From: Edolisoma coerulescens
Lineage: Eukaryota; Chordata; Aves; Passeriformes; Campephagidae
Assembly (NCBI GenBank): GCA_013397115.1
Contig: VWZW01006289.1
Span: forward strand, 4,163,265 to 4,227,264
Reading direction: 5' to 3'
Length of the DNA: 64,000 nt
Numbering within the stretch: the stretch's first letter is position 1; every line of letters begins with the position of its first letter. A program made the position numbers and the translations under genes. Positions 1 to 11,930 of this stretch are shown one piece after another. The notes beneath the pieces are model-generated. The model was not told where the DNA came from. It worked only from the letters and a program-made list of their open reading frames with translations, and did not search any database.

Positions 1-370
1 TAGTTTCTAATGTCTTATCTGTGTACAATTTGATCACTTCTGCAGCAGAAGTCATAGAGAGCAGCCTTTGGGGCATTCCACTCACACTGATAATCAACAT
101 ATTTAAGTGTAATAATCTGATGTGAAACTGCAGGACCTGCCTTGAGGAATTCTGAGAATGACCAAAAATTACCACCTGGGTTTCTGTAACAGTAGAATAA
201 TTAATTGCAAATGTTCCACCTATCACCTAGTTTCAAACAGACCCCAAGTCAAAACCCAATATATTATCTCAACTTTTGACTGATTAATGATTCAAGTGAA
301 CTGAGAAGGCATACAGGCACAACAGTCCTGATGCCTAGCTGCACCCAAATCATAATTAAAGAATGAACTC
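1..370. other. Unique AT-rich non-coding DNA
   Basis: I see no gene, RNA or recognisable repeat here. It is ordinary AT-rich sequence directly upstream of the first CR1 fragment. Confidence 0.5.
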
Positions 371-589
371 GATTTTAGGGAAATATTCTTTACTGTGAAG
401 GCGGTGAGGCACTGGAACAGGTTGCCCAGAGAAAGCTGTGGATGCCCCGTCCTTGGAAGTGTTCAAGGCCAGGTTAGATGGAGTCTGAGCAGCCTGGGAT
501 AGTGAAAGGCTTCCCTGGTCATGGCAGGAGGATTGAAACTAGATGATCTCTAAGGTCCCTACCAACCCAAATGATTCTGTCATTCTATG
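371..589 (+). mobile_element. CR1 LINE, 5'-truncated 3' end
   Basis: This is the 3' end of a chicken-repeat-1 (CR1) non-LTR retrotransposon in sense orientation. Diagnostic blocks appear in the expected order: a segment around 405-430 reading GGCACTGGAACAGGTTGCCC, a GTTCAAGGCCAGGTTAGATG block near 461-480, the AACTAGATGATCTCTAAGGT block near 538-557, and the terminal GATTCTGTCATTCTATG (573-589), which is the CR1 octamer tail. Only about 220 bp is present, as in most avian CR1 copies, because target-primed reverse transcription usually stops early. It encodes at most the last few codons of ORF2 plus the 3' UTR and is not functional. The short open frame at 543-752 runs out of this repeat and is not a gene. 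The 5' boundary is uncertain by about 15 bp. Confidence 0.93.
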
Positions 590-3500
590 GTTGATTTTGT
601 TTGGTCTGGACTGTTTAAAAATCTGTTTCTCTCCTGAGGCCTTACCTGTATTTAATGAAATCCACCTCTTTCAATCTATGGAGACTGGCATTTTTAATGG
701 GAAGAATCCCACCTGCAGGACTGAATTGCATGGATTTGATTTGGGAGAATGAATTCCTTTCTTAATTCAGCAACTAACGAATACCTGTGATTTTTAGAAA
801 AATTAGGTAACTCCTAATATAATCTTCTTAATCACCATAAAATTTTTGAATCATAAACACTTCTTCCAGGGGTGTTTTATAAACTATTTACTACTTTGTA
901 AAGTGTTTGCATCAAGAGATGACGAGTGTTATAGACTTTCAAATTAGTATTTTTGTAAGCTCTGAACTATACTGCATAATTTCTGAAGTATGTATATATG
1001 GCTCAATAATATGTTTGAACAGATGAAGTGGAAAAAATCTGCAGTGATTTAGAATATCTGCAAAATCAAGATATGCTAGAGAGGTATTTTTTATTTTGAA
1101 ATTGAAGAAGATTTATGTTTAACAAAAATTTAATTAGCTTTCCTATAGCCATGTATAGTATAACCATCCAGTGTCAAGAAAATCTGGTACCAAAAAGCAA
1201 CTGAGAAGCACTGCCTTTGTTTATTATTTTCACTGATCAGAGCAGAAAAAAATGCCAAAAACAAGCTCTAAAAGGAGAGATGAAACTGTCACCTGCTTTC
1301 TGGTGCTATTTCAAAACTATTCTCTAGCCATCTGTGTTTAAATATTGTGATTCCAAACCTAGATTTGACATATATTGCAGGAAAGTATGACTTCCCTATA
1401 CCAGTTCCACAAATTCTGCTGTATGTTTTTTGCTATTAGTACAGGTAACTAGGATCCACTTTTTATATAAGTTTCCATATATTACCATAATAGCAGCTTT
1501 ATGCCTCATAGTTACTTGCTTTGTTTTTCTTTCCCATTTTATAACAGCATGCCTGAAGCCCATCAATATTCAAGTTAGCACTTTAAAATGAAACTATAAA
1601 TTTCAATTTAGAGAAAATAAGCCCTTATTCAGGCTCATAAGTTTTAAATAACACATTACCATTGGCTACATTAAGTTTGCATTTCTAATGTTATTTTATG
1701 CATTTGACAATAGATGTTCCACTCTGCTCAGCAGTGGAGAGCAAATGCATGTGAAATGTAAGTCTGCTTAAAATGTAGGAATTTATTAGAGCTGTCAGTC
1801 AGCAGTGACATGAGAATTAAATTATTTCTGAAAATATTTCAGTTGATTTTTGCACTTTCTATTGTCTTTATCCTCTGAAGTTTGAGTATAAATATCTTTT
1901 TTAAAAGGTTTTCTTCCTAGGCTGGTTAGTGCTTCCTAAAGTCAAATGAAATGAAAGTGAAAATAGAATGCACAAACCTCTTAAGGAAATAGGTGGGTAA
2001 TATTAGAAAAAAAAAAAAAAAAGAGTTTAATTATTTATTAATTATTTATTTCTATCAGTCTCAGAAGAATGAGCTTAGTTTACTTCTATTTTTGTTCTTG
2101 TTTAATTTAGTACCTTTAGGAAAAAAGGTGACTAGTTAATTTTCCTTTTCAATGCTGTTTTGAAAGTGTAAGGTATGTACTGATGATCAAGTGGCTTTTT
2201 TTGCAACTCTCTGAATATTAACTGTGAAACAAATTAATATAAAATTCCCTCTGCTGCAGGACTAACATCAAGGAGATAGTGTGAAAGCACTACTTTTCCT
2301 GGCAGGAGTGATTCCCATTCTTTACAGCTTTTCTTGTTTATTGAGTGGGTGGCCAATTGCACGGATTGATCTGAAGGAAAAATTTCCTTTTCACTGGACT
2401 CTTTTTTTATGATCATCTGGTGCTACTGCCTGCATTTCTTAAGCCTATTTTCTTCTACAGAAATTAGAATGAAAAACAATTAGTTTCCTTATGAAATATT
2501 ACATGTGTGAGCTACTGCAGTCATGCTACCTTGATTCATTTTGCTTGTTAAGAGCTTTTGCATGTCTAGAATAACAAGTGTCAAGAATGAACTCACTCTG
2601 CAGTCTCTTAGAACAGAGAACCTATCTGTCTAGCTCTTATGTACCACCTCAGTCAAAAAAAAATTCCCAAGAATGCAAAAAAAAGACAGTGCTTTTTGCT
2701 AATTGATTAGTTAAAAGTGTTTATTCTTGGCTCAGGTGTCAAGGCATACCTAAAAAGTTAGTATGGATGAGTAGTGATAGAATTTGGACTCTTGCATTCC
2801 TGTAAATATGATCATGCTAAGAAAGAAGAAAGTTCCACAGTACCATTTGTACTTTATTGCTATGTGATGACAGGAAATTCCTATGGTTACTTGTACTGCT
2901 ACAACGTTTTCACATGAAAAGGTCAAAATTCAGTTGTGGCATAGAGGAAAGTTTACAATGTAGATTTAGATTGAATATAACCAAATAAATAAAATTAGTG
3001 TATTTTCTGCATTCATGTGAATAATTGTCACACAGAAATTTACAATGAATATATAAATTTGTCATGCATTTCTCCATTATTGGCATAACTCTGTTTCCAA
3101 AAAGGGTATTATGACCAGAAAATACCTGAGTAAAATACCAGAGTACTAGCTCTAAAATACCTGGAAATTCCTTGCTTACAATTCTAATAAAAAAATTCAT
3201 CAAAAAAAATCGTAACAGGTTAGAAAATCCTGAGTGACACCTTTGCTGAACTAGATATCCTCAAAACTTGCATCTGATTTTCCAGACATCCTTCTGAATT
3301 ACAGAAATCTTGATAGGGATTATTTAACTAGACAAGCAGATGCAGGAAGGCAAAAAGGGGAAGCTTTTGGATTCAGAGAGGCAATGAATGGATTGATATG
3401 GAACTGGATTCATGTCCATGCAACAGCTCAGCCATACTGCTGAATTAACATGCACTTACACTCCATTAATATGCAAACTGCTATAGGTTGTTTTAAACAT

Positions 3501-5213
3501 CTCTATGCATTTTCATAGATATCACAATCATAATTCTGATCCTTTTATGCATGCTGAGATAGCAACAAAATACATTTATTTTTGGCTAATGAACCAACAG
3601 TAGTCCAACACAGAGATTTGAATACTAGTCATATTGAATATCTGCTGAGGAAGAAGATTGTGTCACATTTTTTAAGAAATTAATCTGTAATCATACAGAA
3701 TTATGGGTGACTCAAAAGGGAATCTATTTATTTATTCTCTTCTGGTGTTATTCCAAAAAAATTAATAAGACTATTTCAAGTCTTTCTGTGTTAGGGAGCA
3801 CAGCTGGGACACTAAATAAATGAGTTATCAGACTGGACTTAGATGAGGTAGGTGTCTACATTATGTCAGAGAAATTCAGGCTCTGTGTTTATGTGGCTAC
3901 AGTAATCCAGCATTCCCATGCAAGCCATGTATAGCTGACACAGTGGAATATTTGCTGTGGCAGAAGGAGGCTTGTGCTGTGGCCTCTGGCCAGCAGAATT
4001 TCATTTCCCAGTCACACCTTGCATTCCCAGCACAGTCTCTTCATAACTCCCATTTTCTTGATATTCCACTATCCTTGCAAGCCTCTGCATCTGTGTTTCT
4101 AGGCAAGGACCTTGGAAGAAAATGGGTCTGGCTCTTCAAAAGTGTGAACAAAACTCACTCAGAACTCTATGAAATTGATCTTGAAGTTCAGCTTGACAAG
4201 GCAGTGCACAGATATCTACAAAGTCAGGCTGAATCAAAGTCTTTGGAGGAGCTATCCCCTTCTTACTGTAAATATTGTTACACCAGGGAAAGATTCATCC
4301 ATTCAAGGAAAAAGAAGGAAGATCGCAATATGGCTGTCCAACAGCAGAGTCTAAGAGTAGATATCATTCAGATGCAGAAGTGAACATATCAGCTGTGCAA
4401 TCTGAACAATGTCCATGGCCATTGGCTTGAGCATCTGAGTTTTCATGGTTAGACTATCACTCCCTCCACAAGCCAAATGCAGAAGTTAAGCAGCAGAGCA
4501 CAGATGAAATCCAGAATAAGCAGCAACAGTTTTTAATTAACAGGGGCAAGGTAATGTTTTGTAGGACCCAAATATCTACATATGAGACTTTTTTGAAGGT
4601 AAGGAAAAGCTGATCTGTTGAAAACTTCATTTTCAGCTTGCCCTGTTTGAATCATTCCACTGTGCTCCCAGCCAAGCCATTTAATAAAAAATTACATTAT
4701 CCAGATATTGTACTGCAAACCCATTATGTCTGCAAAAGCCTGCTTGGTTGTAAATCAAAACCTTTTTAAGGCAGGGGAAACAAGGATTACTTGCTTCAAG
4801 TGATGGAAAAGTAGTGTACACAGGAATCTGATAATGCCAGTAGTACAGGTCACATCCATTAGGATAATTTCAACCCATTTGAATAAACACAGCCACAGCT
4901 CCAAGTAAAATCCAATAATAGATGTTGCAAAGCAAGCAATCACACCTGAATACTTCAGTTTTAATATTTACTGGAAATAAATCAGGCCAGGAAAGCAATC
5001 TGGAAACAATACTGAGAGATGACTACTAGAGAGGGTGCATACCACAGTGTGTACAGGTTTCTTTCTTTTCTCTAGGTCTTGCAATGTTTGGCAATAGCAC
5101 CTGTTGCAATAGTGATGGTAGTATTACTTAGAAGCCACACAGTAGCCATGTGTGCTCCAGAATTTTCCACTATCATGTTTTTTGGGGGGGGTTTTGTGGG
5201 GCAATCAGTAGTT
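590..5213. other. Unique AT-rich DNA without recognised genes
   Basis: About 4.6 kb of AT-rich sequence. A 16-base A run lies at 2007-2022. The longest open frame is at 3943-4383 (plus, 146 codons from a GTG). I do not recognise its translation, and its length is compatible with chance in 64 kb of six-frame sequence. I see no clear splice-flanked exon, tRNA or transposon here. Confidence 0.5.
2007..2022. repeat. Poly-A run (16 bp)
   Basis: Uninterrupted A homopolymer. No recognisable retroposed sequence sits immediately upstream, so I call it a simple repeat rather than a retroposon tail. Confidence 0.9.
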
Positions 5214-5359
5214 ACAGAATCACAGAATGGGCTGGGCTGGGAGGGACCTTAAAGATCATCTAGCTCCAGCCCCCTGCCATGGGCAGAGTTACCACCCACT
5301 GGATCCTGTTACCCAGGGCCCCATCTAACCTGGCCTTGAACACTTCCAGGGACTGGGCA
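5214..5359 (-). mobile_element. CR1 LINE 3' end, antisense
   Basis: A second CR1 3' end, on the minus strand. On the plus strand it begins with the reverse complement of the CR1 tail, ACAGAATCACAGAATGG (5214-5230). It continues through a GGGACCTTAAAGATCATCTA block (complement of the AGATGATCTTTAAGGTCCC motif), the CCCCCTGCCATGGGCAGAG block near 5270-5288, and the CATCTAACCTGGCCTTGAAC block near 5322-5341. It is about 145 bp long and 5'-truncated. The family appears close to that of the copy at 371-589, but in opposite orientation. A G-rich run (TTTTTTGGGGGGGG) lies just upstream of its 3' end. Confidence 0.93.
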
Positions 5360-6529
5360 AAAATGCTGTTACAAAACATAGAGGGATAACTAACAGGGAT
5401 GTGCTGCAGCAGCAGTTCAGCTCCCAAAAGAGTTCCCAAAGAAAGAGAAGCTCCTCTTCACCTGAGGCATACTTTTGCACATAGGTGTTTCAGTACTGCA
5501 TTTCATTAAAAAAGTTGTCACCAATAAATATAACCAGTATTAGACACGTTTGACTGCCTCTAAGTCTGTTGTGCCATAAGTTCCAAAATAAGGCCAAGGA
5601 AAGCAATATTAGTAAGCTGAATTGATAAGGGAGGAGAAAAATCTTATTTTGGAGCTAATCAGGAATAGACATTCAAGCCATGCCTTACTTTAAAACCCCA
5701 TTTTGTTTTATTTTGTCTCAAAAATTGTAGAAAACTTGTGGAAAAGGCACCCAAAGATGATCAAAATTGTCACTTGAGCTCCTAAAAATGAAAAAAACAT
5801 AGCTCAAGAGCTACAGAGAGTTACACAAAGGCTGCAAAAGTGTAACTTTTGTAACTTTTTAAAAACTATTTTTATGCATTCATCTCAAAATATGAAATGT
5901 TATAAAATTTTCTTTTATAAATGCAATCTAGAATGCCAATATGAAGACAGTAGTTGGATATCTGATGGTTTGGCTGCCTGTTGGAGAGCCAAAGTCATAT
6001 GGCACAGATATTTCTTCTGAGCCTATGTAGCTGGTCTGGAAGTCCATGTCACAGTGCAACACCACTGATTTTAAAATGGCCTCATATGCTAATTTTCAAA
6101 ACACAGTTCTCTGCAATCAATATAACAGCACAGACATGTCTACTAGGTATTTCCAAGCACCCATTCCTTTGATCAACTTGTCACTGAGGCAACACAGATT
6201 TGTAGATGCATCTTTATTCTCCTTCAACCCATTATTTAAAACTGTAGTAATGATGTCAAATCAAATGGCATTTAATGACATGAAATAATGTCAGTGCTAC
6301 AATAATGGTTTTGGGAAAGGAGGCACTAAAACTTTTTTAATATCTCTTCCCCACAAGCTTTCCTTAACAACACACCTTCCCAAATTATGAAGCCTGAGCA
6401 ATCTCTGCATTTTAATAGTCATAAAGTGTGACACACGTCTTTGCCTGCCATTTAAGTTGTTTAGAAGATACTTTAGCATGTGAGGACCATGTACCTCATC
6501 CTAAATTACTGAAAGTACAACAGTGATTT
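5360..6529. other. Unique AT-rich DNA
   Basis: I see no gene or repeat that I can name. Small overlapping open frames at 5981-6288 have no recognisable domain and no coding-like context. Confidence 0.45.
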
Positions 6530-6870
6530 AAGAGCTGCCAGAAATGATCCCTGAGAACTCAAAAGGTGGGTGGGAATGATACTGAAGAGTGGAACACTGC
6601 CCATCTCTAAAATGAGATAGACATCCTAAAAGGAAGTACAAGAGAATTACAGATCAACCAGTTTAATTTCAGTGTTCAGAAAACTACTGAACCAAAAAAA
6701 ATGATCCAACAAAATATTTTTAACCTGGAAGGTAATGGAAAACTGACTATCAGCCAGCATGGATTTGTCAATAGCAAATAATTTTCTTCTATTATAAAGT
6801 AGTAGGACCTGTGGACAAAGTAGAAGCAGAACATATATTTTTTGAATAGAAATCTTTTAACCTTGTGCAC
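6530..6870 (+). mobile_element. Ancient CR1-type LINE relic (RT domain), sense
   Basis: A decayed piece of CR1 ORF2. Reading the plus strand from 6645 gives NYRSTSLISVFRKLLN, which matches the NYRPVSLTSV..K motif of CR1-clade reverse transcriptases. A second block at 6749-6778, in a different frame, gives ISQHGFVNSK, matching the conserved SQHGF..GKS motif that follows in the same domain. The order and spacing (about 100 bp apart) are as expected. The frame changes between the two blocks, so the copy is dead and old. The neighbouring minus-strand open frame (6676-6870) is an antisense shadow. Limits are approximate. Confidence 0.72.
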
Positions 6871-7634
6871 ATGACATTTTCTTAAGCCAGTTAAAAAGAC
6901 ATGTTTTTAAAAAACTGCTACAGTATCAGTGAAGAAAGGATAGCAAAGATTATGGTTCACTGATAAAATCAAACATATCATCTTTTGTTGTCCTGTTCAA
7001 GATTTCCTTTTTTGACACAGATCATGGAACGTTTATTAAGTGAGTGGGAAGCAACACAACCACGAAATCTTCAGAGAACAGGAAGACAATGTAAAATGGT
7101 CACAAAACACTACAAAAACGGTCTGCAAAATAAGAGAATAGATTCATATTTATCAAAAAAGGGAGATAGTTATCCACTGTAAAACCAATATGGGGAGAAA
7201 ACTGGTCATATGAAAATTTTGCAGAAAGAAATTTAGTGTTACAAGACAAATATTAGTCTAAATTCAGAATTCTTGCTAAACAAGAAAAGGGAAGAGGAGA
7301 CCCATAAGAGATACAAAATCATCCTTCTGTTGTGTCACTTCAAAACCCTGAGAGGACCTGCTGAAGGTCATGTGCAGGAAACTAACATTGAATTTAGAGA
7401 CTTAGAAAGCATTTTTAATGCCGGAAGACTGAAGTTCCTAGTCCTCATCAAGCTGCAAAACAAAGTGGAGACCAATCACTCATTTTCTAATAAATGGAAG
7501 ATTATTGCAGTGAGAAACTGATTAATCTCTTTTCCTTGACCAAGATAAGTAGCATAAGAAATCATCGGCGCAGTGAGAGCATTCTTACATTCAAATTGGA
7601 ATAATGTAGGTGGGGTTTTTGAAAATATTTTCTG
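6871..7634 (+). repeat. Possible continuation of the decayed CR1 copy
   Basis: This stretch lies between an RT relic (6530-6870) and a CR1-like 3' tail (7635-7790) in the same orientation. I infer it may be the diverged interior of the same insertion. The sequence itself is too degraded for me to align block by block. Two small open frames (6985-7182 and 7273-7521) show no recognised domain. Confidence 0.3.
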
Positions 7635-7790
7635 TGGCTAGAGTCTTAGGCTTTGAATATTTTTAAGAACAAACTAGACAAGTGATATATTTTCCATGAT
7701 ATATTTGATATCTCAACTACAGTAGGGAAATGATCCCATGAGATCACTTACTCTCGTACTCTTTCCTACTAAGGAGAGACATTGCCAAGG
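7635..7790 (+). mobile_element. Probable CR1-like 3' segment, highly diverged
   Basis: The segment TTTTTAAGAACAAACTAGAC near 7661-7680 resembles the CR1 block encoding the end of ORF2 (a shortened form of TTTTTAAGAACAGACTGGAC). It is followed at a suitable distance by GATCCCATGAGATCACTTAC-like sequence, where the AGATGATCTC motif is expected. I did not find an octamer tail. It is plausible as the 3' end of the RT relic at 6530-6870 but weak by itself. Confidence 0.35.
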
Positions 7791-8936
7791 AAAGTGGAAA
7801 TCTGTGCTTTGCCTATTCTTTGAATAAATGGAAGTTGTGGTCTAGCAGGACTTTGCTTATGCTGCAGCAAAGGAAGATTTTTTCTATAAATACCTATGAA
7901 GCAAGATTAAATTTATAATATAGAGGAAAACAACAAGCAACAGTATTAATTTGGCTTTATTCTGTTTTCTATTTCCATTTTGACATGCCTCACTACCTTA
8001 TTAGCAATGTAAAGATATGAATACAGAAGTGCTCATTTTATCATGACAACATTCAGTTTTGAAACTAATCTAAAATAAAACCCAGGGTATGCACAGAAAA
8101 CTCAATTATGAAACAAAAGGCATCCAGTATGAAATTAAGGTAGTACATTCCATGTTTTATGTTCTGGCATTGTAGTTTTTTACAGGGTTTTTTTTGCTGA
8201 TAAACCTCAAAAAGCTCACATAGCCAAGAGCAGCTCTAATGGACTGAATCAAAAATTACTCACTTTCATCTGCTGAAACAAATTGGTTTAATATACAGTT
8301 GTTTGCTGTCAAATATACTAAAAAAATTGTGCCAAACAAAATTATAGGCTGTGTTTGTTGTTTGCCTGGTGTATTTGGTAGGTGGGGGAATGGGAAAAGG
8401 AGGAAAGACAGTGGGTGGAATTATCTGTGCACTTGCCAACATCAGACTAGATAGCATTAAGAAGGTGTAACACACACAATATGCATGCAATGTGTCTGAG
8501 TTACACAGGCATAAAGTTTTTTCCTTCCATTTTTTAATGTTTGACCATGTGTAACTAAAAAGTTCTAACCTGTTGGGCATTGCAAGATAGTATGCAAATA
8601 GGCCAGCTATTGACAAAGGACTACAGTAATTCACTTTTCTGTTAATCAGGGTGTGATTATCATTTGATTCTTTTGAACTCCATCCAGCTTGCTATTCTGT
8701 CTCAACTTCAAGCAGGTGTTTTGTTGTTGCCAGACCATGAACACAGCCTTGTGACTGAGTCTTTCAAGTGTGGTAGCTGTGCAGATGAATTTTGCCTGCA
8801 AACTTTCCTCAGGCAATGAACTGACTAGTGCAACATGCTCACAGCAATGTTAATCTAGCTCAGGGACATGCACTGCACATGAAAGACTATTTTTAACCTA
8901 ATTTTTAATTGATATATTTTGTCCACTGCAAGTGTT
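7791..8936. other. Unique AT-rich DNA
   Basis: No gene recognised. A 122-codon minus-strand open frame (8266-8634) has no identifiable domain and is rich in residues expected from AT-rich antisense reading. I treat it as chance. Confidence 0.45.
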
Positions 8937-9022
8937 TTCTCTCTTTTTTTTTCTCTCTCCACTCTCTTTCTCTCTGTGTTCTATCTATCTACTTCTTCTT
9001 TCTTTCTTTTTTTTTTTTTTTT
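8937..9022. repeat. Polypyrimidine tract ending in a 16-bp T run
   Basis: About 85 bp of almost pure C/T: CTCT repeats, a short CTATCTAT segment, then TTCTTTC units and an uninterrupted T run at 9007-9022. The mirror-like purine/pyrimidine asymmetry could allow triplex (H-DNA) formation. It could equally be a degraded antisense poly-A tail, but no retroposon body is recognisable to its right. Confidence 0.88.
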
Positions 9023-11489
9023 GAGACAGAAAATGGATTGAAGTGAAATGAAACTACACTAGCTGGCAGACACAAAGCAGAAACAAGGGTGAAGTTAAAT
9101 AAAATATGAGAGGGTGGATGCTCAGCAAAGAATTCGCCTTTGATTTTAAAGATTAGATAAATTGGAAAAGTAATAATCAGGAAATTGAAAAGTGGGGACC
9201 ATTATGCATTAGCATTGTGACTAGCATAACAAATCTTGTTTATTTATTTATACTTTCAACATGGTGCAATATTTTATATTATACAATAGCTTAAAATGTC
9301 TTCTGGAAAGGGGTCACAATGATACATTTTAACTCTGCCATCCTAGTAAGAAATATTTGTAAAGTAATATGATTCAATGATATTCAACAGAAACTGGTTT
9401 GAATATCAGAATCTTTCATACTTGTTCACAACATGTGTCTTAAATGTAACTTGCTTTAAAACATTCATTTGGTCTATTTCTATACGATATATTGACCTTG
9501 GGTTTTTTTGCATCAAGTATAGCTGTTCATCTTTAACTGAAAACGTATATGTATATACACCATTGTGGATCTAAAACATGGTTTGGAATGAAAACATGGT
9601 TTAGAATAAAAATAAAAACATCTATATGCTGACTACATAAAGCCTCCCTCCTAAAGTGGTAATACACCTTATTACAAACTCTTAAAAACAAAAGACCAAG
9701 AGGCTGCTTTATCAAAATAAAAACTCAGAAGAGGAGTTTCAGAGCTCATTGTTCATTAGTTGGGTGTTTTCCATCTCTCCTCAATGCCTACATGAGAAAT
9801 ACTTAACATGGAAAATATATGTAATATTGTGTGCTCTTTGCCATTCACTCTTAGTCAGAAATGGGTTCTTTGCAGTTCCTTTGGACAGAAAAATACAGAG
9901 CTCCCTCTCCTCTTCTGATTCCTTGAAAAGGAAGTTTTTCCAAGAAGTTCATGTTCAGCCCAGTTTCTGTGTGTCTTTCCTAGCGGTTCCAGGCAGGAAT
10001 ACCATTGACCCTCCCCGGCCTTGCTGTGTGAACAGCATCAATTCCATGCTAAGCAGATGCACATGTGGAAGGACGTCCAGCTACGTCTGAGGGAAGCTGA
10101 ACAGCTAAAACAGAGGGATGAACACTTGATGTGTACTATTTGCAAAAGGAGAAAGAAAATCAAACTACTTCATGGGGGGAATGAATAGGGGAAAATAAAG
10201 ATTTGGGATACAGAAGATTTCCAATAAAGGAGAGAAAACCAGTGGAAATAAAGTGATAGCACTGATAGCAAGAGAGGCTGGGTCTTTTCCAAAGTGGAAT
10301 GGTTGAGCATGAACAGAAAAGAAAATAACCATATATTTCGAAAGCTCAAGAAATAGCAGCTTAAGAACTTCTAAACACTGTTCCAAGCAGTTGTAACAAG
10401 TTTGGGGAAAGTCTATTTTCTGGTGGGTTTTTTTGGTGTCTCAAAAGCCACATCACAAGAGTAAAATGGTCATTAAATTCTTTGTTAATCCTTGTGTGTA
10501 TTAACATTACAAAAATATTCCAACATATTCTCTGCTTATTGCCTATTTATTTTAAGACATGATTCTTCCATTTTTAGGACAAATGCATTGTTTGTGATGT
10601 TTTTGTATACTTTCAAATTGGTTAATTTTAGACTAATTTGGGACCTTATTTATTAAAATCAGAGTGAGAATGAGAAAGAAAAAAAGCCAGTTTTATGCAG
10701 ACTTTTACAATGATATTCTGTTGGATGATATTTTAAAATATCTCACACAATTATTTTAGTTAACTCATAACATTGTCTTTCACATGACATAAATTAATAT
10801 AAATTATAGAACAAGATCTGTGCCATTGAGTTATAGTATATCTGCACAGGTAACCATCATTTAGTTGTCAAATTAAGGAAATTCAGTCAGCATCCATCAC
10901 TGTTCATACAAATAGTTTGTCCTCAACTGAAATAGTTTTAGAAGTGATTTTCAATTTGAAAATTTCAGTCCATTTCACGGATTGTTTTTCAATTGTAGTA
11001 TAATTTTAGATAAAGTTAACTATTCCTAGGTGTGATAATCACCACAGAAATAAACTCACAGTTGCATGATTGACACTCCTAATCAGGGAACCTAACTGCT
11101 GATTAGTTGTAAGGGCAGATGTACTTGGACTTTAGTTTTACAGTAATGGATTTCAGGTGTCAGCACTGGTTGAAGACAACCCTATTCCCATTTTCTCTTC
11201 CCTTGTGGCATTATGGTACTGCACGTAGTGGTGGAAAATAGATCAAAACCCCAAGGTGTTCAAAATAATAGTCCTTTTTGTATGTTTGGTTGGTTTTTGG
11301 TTTTTGTTTTCCATTTGCTTTATATTTCTTTTTACATAGATCAGCTCACTAATCCACTGTACAGTGGAATCATGTCTCAAAGGCGGGAGCACACAAACAA
11401 GCTTCCTCATCCCACTCAAGTGCTGCAGCCTTAGGTTTATGTTGGAGCTGTGCCATAACACACTGTTTTATGATACAGCTAATCAGATG
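9023..11489. other. Unique AT-rich DNA
   Basis: Mostly featureless AT-rich sequence with a short tandem duplication at 9573-9608. Open frames at 9749-10090 (plus) and 10165-10386 (minus) have no recognisable product. Confidence 0.45.
9573..9608. repeat. 18-bp tandem duplication, two copies
   Basis: AAAACATGGTTTGGAATG (9573-9590) is followed immediately by AAAACATGGTTTAGAATA (9591-9608). The copies differ at two positions. This looks like a local slippage or duplication event with no further copies. Confidence 0.85.
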
Positions 11490-11930
11490 TGACAGCTAAC
11501 TGCCACCAGACAGAGCAATCTTCCCTCTTCCTTGCCTTTCCTCCTGGCCCTGGCTGTGTGTGCCTGCCTACTTTCGTGTCCTGACGGTGGTATGCTTCCA
11601 ACTCCCCAGAGGGATGGCTCGGTGGAATAAACTGACAGAAAAATATTCCTTTCTTTCTTGGCATCTCATCTGGCCTCCCGACTGGCTCTGAGGAGGGCTG
11701 GGTGAGAACCAGTTTCTCTCGGGCCAGGCAGAATGGAGAAGTGGAGGACCCCTGGGGCAGCCCGTGGTCAACAGCCAACCCCAGGATCCCTGTTCTGTAC
11801 CCACATCTTGTCAGGAAGCAGTACAGCACATCAGCAGTGCCACTGCTGACCCCCTGGTACCTGTCTTATGGTGTTCCCTATTTGCAGAGTTATTTAAAAT
11901 AAAAAAAGCCTCACAGAAAAAAATGTTGAA
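11490..11930. other. GC-richer block of unknown nature
   Basis: About 440 bp clearly richer in G+C than the surrounding few kilobases. It contains runs such as TTCCTCCTGGCCCTGGCTGT, AGGACCCCTGGGGCAGCCCG and an AATAAA near 11900 followed by A-rich sequence. Overlapping open frames on both strands (11479-11829 minus, 11702-11994 plus) are products of the composition and carry no domain I know. Candidate explanations are a diverged LTR (compact GC-rich body followed by AATAAA), a retroposed transcript fragment, or a conserved regulatory block. The sequence does not decide. Confidence 0.35.

Noticed and set aside
8266..8634. 122-codon minus-strand open frame
   Set aside because: No recognisable domain, and a length expected by chance in AT-rich six-frame sequence of this size.
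11479..11829. Overlapping open frames on both strands in the GC-rich block
   Set aside because: Opposite-strand frames overlap extensively and none shows a domain, which is typical of compositional artefact.
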